Source: Ctenosaura bakeri (Eukaryota; Chordata; Lepidosauria; Squamata; Iguanidae). Taken from it: a stretch of DNA of 64,000 nt. Numbering within the stretch: position 1 is the stretch's first letter; the number at the start of each line of letters is the position of its first letter. The position numbers and the translations under genes were made by a program. Positions 45,243 to 56,725 of the stretch are shown piece by piece. Location: the NCBI GenBank assembly GCA_948474755.1, contig CAOLHI010001242.1, forward strand, positions 1-64,000, written 5' to 3'. A model generated the notes under the pieces. The model searched no databases. It saw only the letters and a list, made by a program, of their open reading frames with translations, and had not been told where the DNA came from.

Positions 45243-46719
45243 AGGGCAGGAACAAGAATAAAGCAGTGTGTTCAGAGAAACTAAATTGCAACACATCCTG
45301 AGTAAGCATAGAGTGGGTTTGGTATGCTGGATGCTCTTTTGTTTATATTTATAGTAAAAAGTGCAGATACAGGATTGTAGGATCTTACTGCTAAAACAGA
45401 TCATAGAAAATGGAAGATGGGATAACATCCTTCTATGATACAATGTATTCCATTAGTCTCTTCTGTTTTGTCCCTAATATTCTGAGGTTGGAAATAATTC
45501 TTTTAAATTACTTAATTGTCCTTCATTCATTGACATTTTCAAGAGTGCCTGTTAGCCTGTGAAACAGGCTCTTTTCCTAAGCATTTTTGCTTTATATTTG
45601 GAAATTATAATCTGGCTACCCATGTTTTTATTAATGCAATGTGTGAATATTAATCATAAGAATGCTTAACTGGAAATATATTGCACTGAAATAGGTGGGA
45701 ATTACTTTTCGAATGGGTATAATTCTGCACAGATTATATGGGTGAAGAGAGTAATACTGCAGCCTGAGCACTTGCAGGTGAGAGTATACCAGGATAGTGC
45801 TTTTCCAAACTTTCTTCTATATTTGATTCTTTTCAGAACAGACACTGTGCTTCTTTGTCCAGTATTTTAGCTCCTGCATTTTAATACATTTTAAACACCG
45901 CAGTCTTGCATACAATCAGTTTGCTTAAATCCTACCAAAGCCTAATAGGCTGGAAGAATAAAGCTGAAGAAAACAAACTTATTTAATTAGCAAACAGAAC
46001 CTGAGGAGTAAAGCCTCCAAATAAAGCCATCCAAACCAGTAGAGTGGACCACTGCATCATTGATGCCATGGAGACAACATCATGTCAATATTTGCTGAGG
46101 GTAAAAATGAGTTATCTTTCAAACCTATTGCACTCAAGAAAGCAGATGATTGCATATTCATGTGATAGGAGCACATTTGGCACTAACCCAGCAGGCATCC
46201 TTGAAAATGAATATGGGCACAGAGGAGATTCCCAGCAGCACTCCTTTTCACAGCAAGCCACACGACCAGCCCTACTGTTTGGCAGAGTGAGGTGGCTAAC
46301 ACAGGCTGGATCTGGAAGGTAATGGAAGGAAACTCTTAGCTATTTAATTATTTGTTGTATTTTTATTGCTAGAGATGGAAGAAAAGTTCTTGTAGAAATT
46401 ATTACCATCAGATGTCAAAATAATATTGTTGGCTTTGGATACTATCCAACTTGATAGGTGCTTAGTGGCTTGCATACAGTAAAGTTTGTGGCTTAGTGGT
46501 GCTATTGGCTACAACAATAGCACCTAACGGGTCCTAACAGACTGTTCCAAAAGACTACCTATTCTAATATTTTTCTTCAAGACCAAAGGCAGAAGCCACC
46601 AATGGGAAGCAAAGCAAGCACTGTTAACAGTGTCTAGTACTTGAACTACCAGAACATTGGGATTGGTTTCATTTCCTTAACATTTGTGGAAAGTTACTGT
46701 TCTGTGAATTGCTGACAGG
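45243..46719. other. No recognised feature
   Basis: Unassigned sequence. The frame at 46044-46322 ends near GGAAGGTAATGG, which looks like a splice donor, but nothing else supports an exon. Confidence 0.45.
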
Positions 46720-47238
46720 TGGTACTATGTTGTTAACTGCTGTCAAAGTCTACTTTGAATTACGCCAACCCTATGAATGGGAGACTTCCAAGATCCCCCA
46801 TCATCAACTGCCCTTCTCAGATTGTGAAAACTCAGAGTTGTGGCTCTCTTGATCGAGTTCATCCATCTATAATGTGGTCTTCCTTTTTTCCTACTGGTTT
46901 TCCTACTTTCCCACTGCTTTCCACCTTACCAAGCATCACTGTTCTTTCTAATGAGGCATGTCTTCTTATGGTACGTCCTAAGTATGAGAGTCTCAGATGT
47001 CGTTTTGGCTTGATTTGCTCTTGGTCCCATTTATTTGTCTTTTTGGCAGTCCATAGAACTCTCCTCCAGTACCACATTTAAGAGGAGTTAATTCTCTTCC
47101 TATCAGCTTTCTTCATTATATAGCTTTCACAACCATACATAGAAATTGGAAATATGATGGCTTGGACATTCCTGATTTAAGGGTTTAATGATATATCTTT
47201 ACACTTGAGGATCTTATCTAGTTCTTTCATAGCTGCCT
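46720..47238 (-). mobile_element. Bov-B (RTE) LINE 3' fragment
   Basis: Reverse-strand copy with its 3' end at the left (GTTAACTGCTGTCAAAGTCTAC...). The protein remnant at 46859-47077 reads WTAKKTNKWDQEQIKP, LSYLGRTIRRHASLERT, VMLGKVESSGKVGKPVGKK, the conserved tail of RTE ORF2 (usually LSYFGHIMRR-SLEKTIMLGK). Its right end is cut by a family P element. Confidence 0.88.
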
Positions 47239-47239
47239 T

Positions 47240-47413
47240 TCCATTATTCCACTTTCAAAATCCTATGGAATTCTGAGGTTTGTGGTTTTGGAAGGGGCAT
47301 TTAGAATTCTCAGCCAGAGAACTCTTTGACCTCAGTAAATTACAAACCCCAGAATTCCATAGGATGTTGGAAATGGAATAATAGCACTACAACAGTGTAG
47401 TGTGGAAATGGCC
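47240..47413. mobile_element. Family P MITE, left end truncated
   Basis: From CATTATTCCACTTTCAAAAT to GTGTAGTGTGGAAATGGCC. The outer ~25 bp of the left arm are missing. Confidence 0.82.
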
Positions 47414-47474
47414 CTAATCTTCTTCTGATTTCTTCACTCCTCTCTTTATTCTAATTAATGCCTGAACCAACAAA

Positions 47475-47692
47475 ACCAGCATTGCGTAGCAGTTTAAGCA
47501 TCTGACTACAACTCTGGAGAACAGGTTCAAATCCCCACTTGGCAATGGAAACCCACTAAGTAACCTTGGGCAAGCGACATTCTCTCAACAATAGACTGCA
47601 AGGCAAAGGCACGCCTTCCCAACAAATCTTGCTAAGAAAACCTACATTGGAATTGACTTGAAGGCATACAGCAACAACAACAACAACAACAC
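47475..47692 (+). mobile_element. tRNA-derived SINE, Sauria type
   Basis: ACCAGCATTGCGTAGCAGT, AGGTTCAAATCCCC (B box), GGAAACCCACTAAGTAACC, TTGGGCAAGCGACATTCTC, AACAAATCTTGCTAAGAAAA, GACTTGAAGGCATACAGC and an (AAC)n tail. Near full length. Confidence 0.92.
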
Positions 47693-47743
47693 AAGGCATG
47701 GAAAATCTTTAACTGTTTCCATCTCTATATTGTCTACTTCATA

Positions 47744-48050
47744 GCTGGGTATGTTTAGTCTGCAGAAGAGAAGGTTAAGAGGGAACATAATAGCCATGTT
47801 TAAATATTTGAAAGGATGTCATAGTGATGAGGGAACAGGGTTGTTTTCCATTGCTTCAGAAACTAGGACAAGGAGCAATGGATTCAAACTACCATGAAAA
47901 GAGATTCCATGTAAACCTCAGGAAGAAGTTCCTGATGGTCAGAGCTGTTCAGCAGTGGAATGGAGTGTGGTGGAGTCTCCTTCTTTGGAGGTTTTTAAAC
48001 AGAGGCTGGATGGCCTTGCGGGGAAACATCCAGAAGCATTAATGGGTGGA
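47744..48050 (+). mobile_element. CR1 LINE 3' fragment
   Basis: Plus-strand copy covering the CR1 C-terminus and 3' UTR: TTTAGTCTGCAGAAGAGAAG, then the 47824-48042 frame with KRFHVNLRKKFLMVRAVQQWN, ending near TTTAAACAGAGGCTGGATGG. Older than the 7231-10267 copy; lacks the octamer end. Confidence 0.88.
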
Positions 48051-49244
48051 GCTCAAGATATGTATGGACAGAGTCACAACCTTTTCTTTTTTGTTTTGCC
48101 TCTACTTCTTATTTAAAATGTATCTTTAGGCCACCTTTAAAAAGTTGAAAGTCTGTTTCTACCTTCTTTTGACCTCCTTCTCTGTAACACCTTCTTATTT
48201 ACTCTCTCTCTCTTTCTTCATCTTTGCTTGGGGGACAGACCAGTCAGTCTTGCCAGAGGTCTCAACAGTTCCCTCCCAGAAACTGGTAGGGGGCGCTCAT
48301 ATGGCCATAGGACTCCAGATTGTCCACCCCTGCTTTAAAGGAAAGTGTAAAATAATTCTTCTTTAACTTGTCCATTTGTGGACATTTTCTTGGGCCCTCC
48401 TTTCTTTGGTATAACTTTTTGTTTGTTTTGTAGTAGCACAGCAAGAATTCTTTTTATTTCAGTTTGGTAAGACTCTGGAGGAAATTTCTATGTTTCCCCC
48501 TAAAAATAGATTAATCAAGCTAGGCCCATTTCAATAACATCTCAACAAACTAGATAAAATTCTACTGAAGCTGTGGAATTAGGAGAGGAATTTCACAGGT
48601 AGTATAAGGGATTTTCACCAAAATTTCTCACATTTCTAGTAATGTTTCAGTGTCCCAGTTCATGGGCAGGAAGCTCTTATGTGGATCATTCCCACAGTTT
48701 CCACACTTTTTTCTGTGATCAGGGTCTATATGGTTACCTTGTTCCAGGAATCTGGGTTTTAAAATATTACCCTGAACTTAAGGACCATGAGATTCCTCCA
48801 GAGAACCTTTTCTTGCTTCAGATCATGGTCTTCTAGAAATGACCTCTCCTTCACTCACACTTTCCAGTCTTTCCTCCATTCATCCAGCACCCTTCCTTCA
48901 GCCGCAGTTCTTTCACTTCCCCACCTGCCATGACCTGACTACACTTTACAGCTTCCCTCACAAAGGCACTCTTATCCCAAAGTGCTGTAAAAGCATCAAA
49001 CTACATCCAATCAGACAACATCTTCTTTCCTTATCTAAACTGAATTGCAAATATGCTGAGAGCATCCTGCCTTTAATAATTAAAAGGTGAATATTTAGTG
49101 CTATAACACCAGCTCAGAGGTTTCACTGTCAGAAACCCAGTATAATAAAGATCACAGAGCAACTGAAATAGTGTAAGAAGTGTGACAGACTGAAATCTAA
49201 ATCACATAAAGGATGGCCCAATTAAGTTCTGGTAAGATTCTCAT
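48051..49244. other. No recognised feature
   Basis: Unassigned sequence, some of it pyrimidine-rich. Confidence 0.5.
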
Positions 49245-49246
49245 TA

Positions 49247-49767
49247 CAGTAGGCCTTACCCATTTGTGGGGGTTAGGGGCACAGAACCACTCTGAAAGTG
49301 AAAAAAATGTGAATAACTCCTCTCAGTGAGCACTCCCTTTTCCCTGCACTCTCCTGCCTGCCGCTGCCCATGTGCCCATGTGCCCATGTGGGGGGTGGTG
49401 AGAGAGTGTGTGTCGGGGGGGAGAGAGACTTTTTTCCTCTCCACCCCAGAGAGTGGGGTGAGATAGATCTTTCCTCCCCTTTCACCCTTCTACCCACCCT
49501 GGAGTGACTGCACTGGCAGCAGCGGGCAGGAGATCGCAAGGGGGAGGAAAAGATCTTTCCTCCCTTTCACTCTCCCACTTGCTGCTGGGGCAATCAATGG
49601 CAGCAGCGGGCAGGAGATCGCAAGGGGGAGGAAAAGATATTTCCTCCCCTTCACTCTCCCACTCACTGCCTGCCAGGGAATGGGAGAGGAAGAATGGGGG
49701 AGGCAAGTGGGCACTGCCAATAATCAAACCCGTAAGAGTCAAACCCGCGAATGTGGAGGGAGAACTA
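49247..49767. mobile_element. pogo/Tigger-like MITE with internal duplication
   Basis: Left end CAGTAGGCCTTACCCATTTG; right end, complement, TAGTTCTCCCTCCACATTCG CGGGTTTGAC; TA at both borders. Same family as 28921-29307. Internally, an 84 bp unit beginning GGCAGCAGCGGGCAGGAGAT is duplicated (49515 and 49599) with almost no divergence. Confidence 0.7.
49515..49682 (+). repeat. 84 bp tandem duplication inside MITE
   Basis: GGCAGCAGCGGGCAGGAGAT and the following GCAAGGGGGAGGAAAAGAT begin both units, which then share TTTCCTCCC and CACTCTCCCAC. Confidence 0.85.
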
Positions 49768-52194
49768 TATCTGGTTCCAGAGCCAGGTTGGGTTTGAAAC
49801 TAACAAGAGACCTGAACAAGCATGTGATTCTCTCTGATATAAGTTTGGAAGTTCTCTCTCTCATTCTCACTCTCTTCCTGCTACAGTAAAACCACCTCAA
49901 GCTCCCAAAAAGAAAGGTCCATTTTCATTAGTTTGAAAGAGTTTTTTTGTTGTTCTTTCACATATACTTTTTTTTTTCTTCCCAAGCTTTTTCTGGTTTT
50001 TATTTCTTATAACATTTTGGTTCTATAGAGCCAGACTTTCTTCTCTTCCACACAATAAACTTTGAATAATGCATTCAAAAACAGCAGTACCTCTGCAGCC
50101 AGAGTTCCTTATGGTACTTCCAAAATATGATTTCAACCTTTGGATGTGTGTGCGTGCGTGCGTGTGTGTGTCTGTATGTCTCATGTCATGAGTTGATGAC
50201 TCAGCAGCACTGGAGATGATTTTCATTCATAACTTGCAGCTGTTTGATTCATGGCCAAAATGAATTTCCCAAACCACTTGTATTATAAAGTGTCAAGGCT
50301 GGCCACTGTTTTAGTTCATCTCCCTAAAGGGTGTGGGTAGGAAACCATGTGGGTGGACTTGTAGATTCTTGCTTCCTAATTATTGGCACAAAGATGGATG
50401 TTCTGGAGTCCTTGAGAGTTTATTTATGAGCTGGGCTAACATGGGTACTCAAGAAGGTACTGAGAAAGCACTAAATCTAAGGATACTCAGGAGGAGGAGT
50501 AGCTGGTGGCTTTCCAAAAGTCACAATGATGCCATGATTTCATTGACTTCAATATGAAGAACTGAATATGATTCATGTGTTCCCACCCCTTTCTTACTAG
50601 GATTGGCAAGCAAACTTTCTTTCCCCTCTAATGTATTAGGATTTTTTAAGCAGTGGTAAAGCGTAAACCAGTTGAAAAAGAAAGTTTAATTGTGTGCAGG
50701 ATATCTAATGGGTCCATTAAAGTCAGGACAGGATTGCCTGGTGGACACACTGCCATGAGGGTGTCAAATCTATTCTCAGTTTTACACTTTTCCCACAGTG
50801 TCTCCAGATTGTAGGAAGCTTTCCCAGTGCTGAATGCTGTACCCATAGAGGTTTGGCACTAGAAGAATTTCCATTCAACTCCAAGAAGTGGCTGTAAAAT
50901 CAAGATTGGAGTCATCATCCCTCCAGCAGTGAATACACCAGCTAACCATGGGCTATGGTCTAAAAGTGCCCATTTCTAGAGATACAAAGGGCTCAAACCT
51001 TCAAGTACAGGTTGAACTTACCTATTGTTATTGTCCCAAGGTCTCTTTATTTTAACTTTTTTTCTGGGTTAGAAAGCAATAGGTCTTTTAAGAAAATTAA
51101 CTTTCAGTTTATTTTAATCAAAATGTGCACATGCCATGTACTAGACCAAAGCAAGCTTCAGAATAGTAGCACATTTCTGGCTTACAAGACATGATCAAGA
51201 CCACTGGTTTATGTTTAAAGAATTAGACAGTTTCATTGTCTTTCAATACCTCTATTTTATTGTAGTTAACTAGAGCCTTCATGATCACAGCAGCTTGATG
51301 GATGTTGGTCTAATTCAATGTAACAATTCTTTTACTCTTTGTCTTTCTGTGATTTTCAGTCAGTACATAGAAATATTACCTTTTTGGAAGGAGTTGCTAA
51401 TTGCCATCCTGGTTGGGGGATTTTGGGATCTGTAGTACTAAAAGGTAACATTTTTAAACTGTGTTTTGAATATTCATGTTTCACAATGGAAGAAAGTATT
51501 CCAGTTTGATTATGATCACCTCAACAATAGTGTTCACTGGAAGCTGTGTCACAAGTATGTGTGTGCGCACACACACATGTGCATGTGTTCTTCATTGTAA
51601 AAAAACAAAAATGCACACCTGATTGTTGAATTCTACATAGCCTACAAGGTTGATGATAAATGGATTTTATGAATATTTGGGGGGAAAGGAAGAAACTTCC
51701 TTTTGCTGTTTCCAGATTTCCCAGAAACTATCATTCCTTCCAAGTGTTTTGCTACCCCTACTTGTCAATTTAGTCTTATTACTTTGGAGTCATTTTTTTA
51801 AAGGTCTGAAGTATCACCTTTTGACCTCTGATGTGACTTTCATGAAAATGGGCCTTTAGCTCTATCATTCCAATCTCTGCATTTTTATCCTGGACATAAG
51901 CCAGTGGTTTCCTCTTGTGACGGATACAGAGACAGGATAACAGATGACAACCATTCCCTGCAAGACTTTCCCTTTTCCCTGAACCCCCTTCCTTTGTGTA
52001 TCTTTGAAAGCCTGTCAAGTAGGATGGAAATGTATTGCCTGAGGTTGGGAAATGAAAGCCAGTAGCTATGCTTCTCCCCGGCTACAGACTGTTCTGGAAA
52101 CACAGGAGAAGAGCTGAAAATGCAAGACGGTATGAACTGTAGAAGAAAAAAAAGTGTTTAAGTTCATATATGCCTACCTTTTAAGTTACACTGT
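49768..52194. other. Mostly unassigned; microsatellites
   Basis: (GT)/(GC) run at 50141-50172 and (CA/TG) at 51557-51587. 51390-51440 (CTAATTGCCATCCTGGTTGG ... GGGATCTGTAGTACT) is a remnant of the TGGACTACAACTCCCA-type repeat. No gene. Confidence 0.5.
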
Positions 52195-52365
52195 TCTGTA
52201 GCAAAGAATTTTGTGGCACATCAAAGATGAAGAAGTTTTATTCAGCATGAACTTTCAGACAATTACTGAGATAAGCTTTAGTATTAACTCTGTCTGATGC
52301 AATGTACCACAGGACACAAAAGCTTATGCCAAATAAAATGTGCTAGTCTTTAACCTTCATGCACT
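52195..52365. repeat. Fold-back sauropsid repeat
   Basis: GCAAAGAATTTTGTGGCACA TCAAAGATGA at the left, then AACTTTCAGAC, and CACAAAAGCTTATGCCAAAT AAAATGTGCTAGTCTTTAA at the right. This matches a dispersed palindromic repeat I associate with turtles, lizards and birds. Degraded. Confidence 0.5.
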
Positions 52366-52597
52366 AAGATAATTTAGTTTCCTAGAGTCAATCTTTGTTG
52401 CAGAATCCAACAGAATGAGACCTCCAAAGTAGGCATCTTATGGCATTATCACCCAAAGAACTCCAAATAATGCCCCCCTCCCATTTCAGCCACTGGCTAT
52501 TGACAGGTTTCTTCCCCTTCCCCATTTTTTATACAGGTCCTATCCTATGCTCTAGTTAGTAAGTGTCCCAGGAAGAAGGAGGTTGGAATGCAAGAGC

Positions 52598-53140
52598 TGT
52601 TGGTTAGCTAAACCAGTCCAGGTCAGTCACAGGCTATCCAGTAGGATGAAAGGAGAACAAGAGGATGGATGTCAGCCAATCCAGAAGATGCACAGCAAGT
52701 AAGTAGTCCAAATAAAGAAAGCCAGCAAAGAATAAAATAGAGCTGTATATAGTAGCCTGTCCAAGATCCAAAGAACACAACATGCTGAAGAATACTGCAA
52801 GTCACCAAGATAGGCGGATGTTAATAACAAAGCCAGCAGTGAATTGCTGAAATATTTATAGCCAGCTGCTTCAAAGCATCAGGTGCTTAATTAGTTAGCA
52901 TCTCCTACCTAGGAGCCACTGGGATTAGTGTAACCTGTCCTTATTTTTCCTTCACTCAGCAAATGACTGCACCATGTTTTCAACTTTAGCCCCCTCCCAC
53001 TAGGGAGTAAGGACCCCCCTCTGCCTCAGCCCCCAGCTCATTGGACTCAGATAGACCATCAACATCAGAAACTGTATATTTCAGGCACTCTAACTCTGTG
53101 TCTGAATCTTCCAACTCCAGAGAGTGAATTATGTATGACA
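52598..53140 (-). mobile_element. Solo LTR, family C (relative of B)
   Basis: 543 bp from TGTTGGTTAGC to ATGTATGACA. On the minus strand it starts TGTCATACAT, has an open acidic-peptide stretch in its first ~150 bases, a GGCTATAAATA TATA box near 52848-52858 and ends AGCTAACCAACA. Flanks AGAGC and GCCCC do not match, so the duplication has decayed or the termini recombined. Layout and TGTCAT start resemble LTR B. Confidence 0.75.
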
Positions 53141-53545
53141 GCCCCCAAATAGCTGTTAGAGAATTTGTCTCAAATATTTTTCTTCTTTTCATCTAAATTC
53201 TTTTCTCTTCCAACTCTTGATTTTGTTTCTCTCTCTCATGGGCTTTCTACTTCCTCTACAGAAACCATAGTGGTTCCTGGCCACTCAGTTTCATGTTGGA
53301 TACCAACATTCGTGAATGCTCAAGTCCTATTATGTACGATAGTATCCCTTATATAAAAAGGCAAACTCAATGTTTGCTTTTTAAAAAAATATTTTCAAGC
53401 TGTGATTGGTTAAATATCTAGATTTAGAATCTAACGGATATGGAGGGCCAACTATATAGAAAATGAGAATATGGCCAGTGAGGGACTCTTGTTAATGGGA
53501 GCAGTCATTAAAAGCAGGAAACTTGTTAGGCACTTAGAATTCTTT
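53141..53545. other. Unassigned; possible Helitron 5' scrap
   Basis: TATCCCTTATATAAAAAGGC then AACTCAATGTTTG at 53342-53380 recalls the start of the candidate Helitron at 36076, but no end is found. Confidence 0.35.
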
Positions 53546-53690
53546 ACTACAGAACACTGATGCTGTAGTTTGGGGAGTACACTATGGAGAAGTCTAAGCA
53601 TCTCATTAAATTACAAATCCCAAGATTCTGCAGGATGCAGCTTTGACAGCTAAAGTGATTTCGGGCAGCTATACTTGTGCAGAACTGATA
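53546..53690. mobile_element. Degraded family Q MITE
   Basis: GAAGTCTAAGCATCTCATTA AATTACAAATCCCAAGATTC then CAGCTTTGACAGCTAAAGTG follow the order of the right half of family Q. Confidence 0.45.
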
Positions 53691-53856
53691 ACTTCTAGAA
53701 ACCTGGATTCAGATCCCAGCCACCACAAATTCAGTCATAGTTTCATGTTTAAAAAAATTTGACATGGACAGTTTAGTAGATGTTGAATACATTATTTTAC
53801 TGTTGTAGAGCTCTCTAATTGCAATAAAACCATTTTGACTCCTTGGACATATCTAT

Positions 53857-54068
53857 TGTTGTGTGCCTTCCAAGTTGTTTCTGAATTATGGCAGTCCTAA
53901 GGAAAATCTATCATAGGGTTTTCTTGGCAAGATTTCTTCAGAGGGGGTTTGCCTCTGCTTCCCTCTAAGGCTAAGAGAGTATGACTTGCCCAAGGTCACC
54001 TAGTGCAGGGATTCAAACCTTGTTTTTCAAAGATGTAGTTGATCAAATCACTACACCATGCTGGCTTT
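53857..54068 (-). mobile_element. tRNA-derived SINE, Sauria type
   Basis: Reverse-strand, near full length: TTGTTGTGTGCCTTCC, ATCATAGGGTTTTCTTGGC, TCAGAGGGGGTTTGCC, TGACTTGCCCAAGGTCACC, and the tRNA head at right (ACTACACCATGCTGGC). The ORF-like stretches in it are by-products. Confidence 0.92.
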
Positions 54069-54084
54069 CTTACCTATACTATAA

Positions 54085-54986
54085 TGTTACCCTGTTTTCT
54101 GGGGGTCCCGGAAGGGACACCTAAATGCGCTCTCAATAAAATAAGTTGGGAAAATTAGCACAGAGCACAAGCTGGCAATGCAAGGGGCAGGACAACAGAG
54201 CGGAATCTTTTACCCAATGTCTATGGGCCAAGTCAAGGAGCAAACAGAATTGAAATAATAAATGCTGTTTTATTAAAATACAATCAAACAGTGTATGCAG
54301 CACACTCACTCAGATAACTAGAGAAATAAAGGTTGGAGTGTGATAGAGGGATTTTTAGAGGAGTTGTTGGTTTGGGTAATACTACACCTGTCCTGAAGCC
54401 CAGGTAGTCTGCAGCAGAAGTTCAGAGGTATGGAGTTCTCAGTACGTGGGACTGAGGGGATGGCTCGCCAAGCAAAGCGGCAGCAAGGCGGGATGGAAGT
54501 CGGGAGCGAACCAAAGAAGCTCTCAATGTCAGGGTATTTTATAGGGGAAAGTGTGGCTGTAAGCTAGTCCGTACTTGGGGACAACAATGAGTTTCGGGCT
54601 GGAGACAAAGCCTCCGAAAGGTCAGCATTTAGCATGATTGAGTTAGGTCTGAATTGACAATAAAGTAGACAGTATGCAAACACAGAGTGCTTGACAGATG
54701 AGGATTCTTCTAATCAAGCTGCTTGCTTCGGGGCAGGGAGTTCTTTGTAAGTAGCGTGCATACATAATAGGGTACTTGCCTTTGAGGTCTCCTGAAGCCG
54801 CGGGACGGCTATTTCTGGCAGCCTGAATTGTTTGGAATATTACAGCGATTAGTGGCCATGCCTGTTTGCGAGCTTGTCCGGGGGACCTCGCAACACGTGG
54901 AGAGGAATAGGTAAAGGAAGTCAAATTTTTGATATCAAAGTGATATTTAATAGCTCCCCAAGTCTGGGCTAGAACCCACAGTAACA
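54085..54986 (-). mobile_element. Solo LTR, family A, uninterrupted copy
   Basis: 902 bp from TGTTACCCTG to CAGTAACA, flanked by ATAA on both sides (54081-54084 and 54987-54990). Aligns throughout with 471-2047, apart from the SPIN-like insertion there. On the minus strand: TATAAAAT box near 54535-54542 and AATAAA at 54269-54274. No internal genes. The 114-codon frame at 54643-54987 spans U3 and has no recognisable domain. Confidence 0.88.
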
Positions 54987-54990
54987 ATAA

Positions 54991-55715
54991 ATATGTATTG
55001 GTTTTGAGATGTCATGGTTGCTTGTCTGGGAATTGCAGTGTGGTAGGAATGCAGAGAATTCTTATTCAGATGTTCTTAGGAAGAGGAAACCATTGTACTC
55101 ACCTGTTGAGTTGACTTGCCCTTTGAATACAATATGACAGGATGGACGACATGTGGCCAGCTCCACTCGGCATGCAAATTGGTCCACGATAACCATGATT
55201 TGCAGTCTAGCAACATTTGGAGACCACCATTCTCCCATCCCAAGTCCTTACAAGATAATTCAAGTTGAGTCTCAAGTCTGGGAGCTAAATTTATCAGAAG
55301 AAAGGAGGTGGGAGTGCAGGGTTTAAGATTCAATAATTAGAAAATCAAGGCCCCATGCTGTCACTTCCTTTCCCACCTTGCCTTAGCAATGCTTCAGACT
55401 GACTTAAAATTTCCTTTAAGGGTTTAAACTTTAAAGGAATGCAGCATACCTAGCCTGGTGGCTTCCTCATGAGTGATCAGGATTTGATTTAAACCTCCAA
55501 ACCAATAGATTCCTGCCTTTCACTCCCTCTGCCTTCTAACCTCCTTTACTCTAAAGCAAGTCCTTCACTAAAAAAAAAGATGAGTCTCAAGTCTAGTTGA
55601 GTTGATCCATGATTTATTGATTAGTTGAGTCTGAGTGAAGTCATTCGAATCAATCAACTGGAGTCTACATCACTGGATGTAGGAACCTATTACTTTTTCC
55701 AGGCAAACAATGGAA
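54991..55715. other. Unassigned
   Basis: GAGTCTCAAGTCT recurs at 55267-55279 and 55583-55595, and similar GAGTC-rich phrases follow, hinting at a low-copy repeat. No gene. Confidence 0.4.
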
Positions 55716-55802
55716 GTTCATCCAGGCTGCAATCTTTTCCACACTTGCTTGGAAGCAAGTTTTCTTGCACTCAATGAGACTTCGCTCTGAGTAGACATGC
55801 AC
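55716..55802. repeat. AGTAAGTCCCATTGA-type sauropsid repeat
   Basis: CAGGCTGCAATC, then CTTGCTTGGAAGCAAG, CACTCAATGAGACTTCGC and TCTGAGTAGACATGCACA match the usual order of this repeat. Confidence 0.65.
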
Positions 55803-56589
55803 AAGGTGGCATGATTAGTGTATCAAGGAAACATCTGGAAGTGGAATATTAATGCTGGGACGGATTGTCCATCTGGAATCTGGATTCCCTTGGGATCAAA
55901 GGACAGAGTATTCTGTGTGACTCACTGTATTTACGCTCTTTGTAACATTTCTTTTTCTGAAATGTCATGCCCTTTGAAGTTAGTCTCTACCATTTCTGGA
56001 GGAACAAGTCTGCCTTTAATGTGGTGATTCACTAACCACTGACACTGTTGCCATCTCATTAAGATGAATTAGGTCAGTTCAAATCAGTTTGCCTTCAACC
56101 AATTGTCTGTAACACAGAGCATAAATCTGCTCTTTCACCCACTGAACTTGAAGAAATGGTAGCCTTGCAGATCACCTTTCCTTTACTTCATTCAGAAGTT
56201 AAATCTGAATGTTCTATCTCTATTTCTGGTCTCCTTTTGTTAGGCTTCACAAAGAGGAAATAATGTATGTCTTCAGTAGACTTTACCTGGAGACTATGAG
56301 GGAGCTCATAGTTGTTACAGCCAGGAGATTGTTAGTAGCCTTATTGTTAGGCACAGTGAGGCAGTTTTACATGTTATGAGTTGTTTACTGGTGAGGAGAG
56401 GGAGAGGGGATTGTGTGATCCTTTTGTTTCAAGTACCTAAAATCGCTTGGTTGGCCTTTGGTGCAGTGCATTGGGCTTAGACCAGCCCCATTGCCGCAAA
56501 GAAAGTTCTCAGATATCCTGGGGACCATTTTGAAGGATGCAGAAAATAACCACATAAGTAATATAACTTTGCCAATGCAATTGTATTAT
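55803..56589. other. No recognised feature
   Basis: Unassigned sequence. Confidence 0.5.
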
Positions 56590-56725
56590 CCACAATACAA
56601 ATAAATATGTCAGGCTGAGATCATGAGTGACTCAGTTTCATAGCTCAGTGGGGACAGAACTTGGATCTCCCAAGACCCAGTACAACCCTCTCTTAAGACT
56701 CTGACGACTATGTCACACTGGCAGT
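56590..56725 (-). mobile_element. MIR-like CORE-SINE remnant
   Basis: Reverse-strand: CAGGCTGAGATCATGAGTG, ATAGCTCAGTGGGGACAG, AACTTGGATCTCCCAAGACC and an end GTCACACTGGCAG. Same layout as 21010-21213, with internal gaps. Confidence 0.5.

Noticed and set aside
46044..46330. Possible exon ending at GGAAG|GTAATG
   Set aside because: A single donor-like site with no matching acceptor, and the upstream frame has no recognisable protein pattern.
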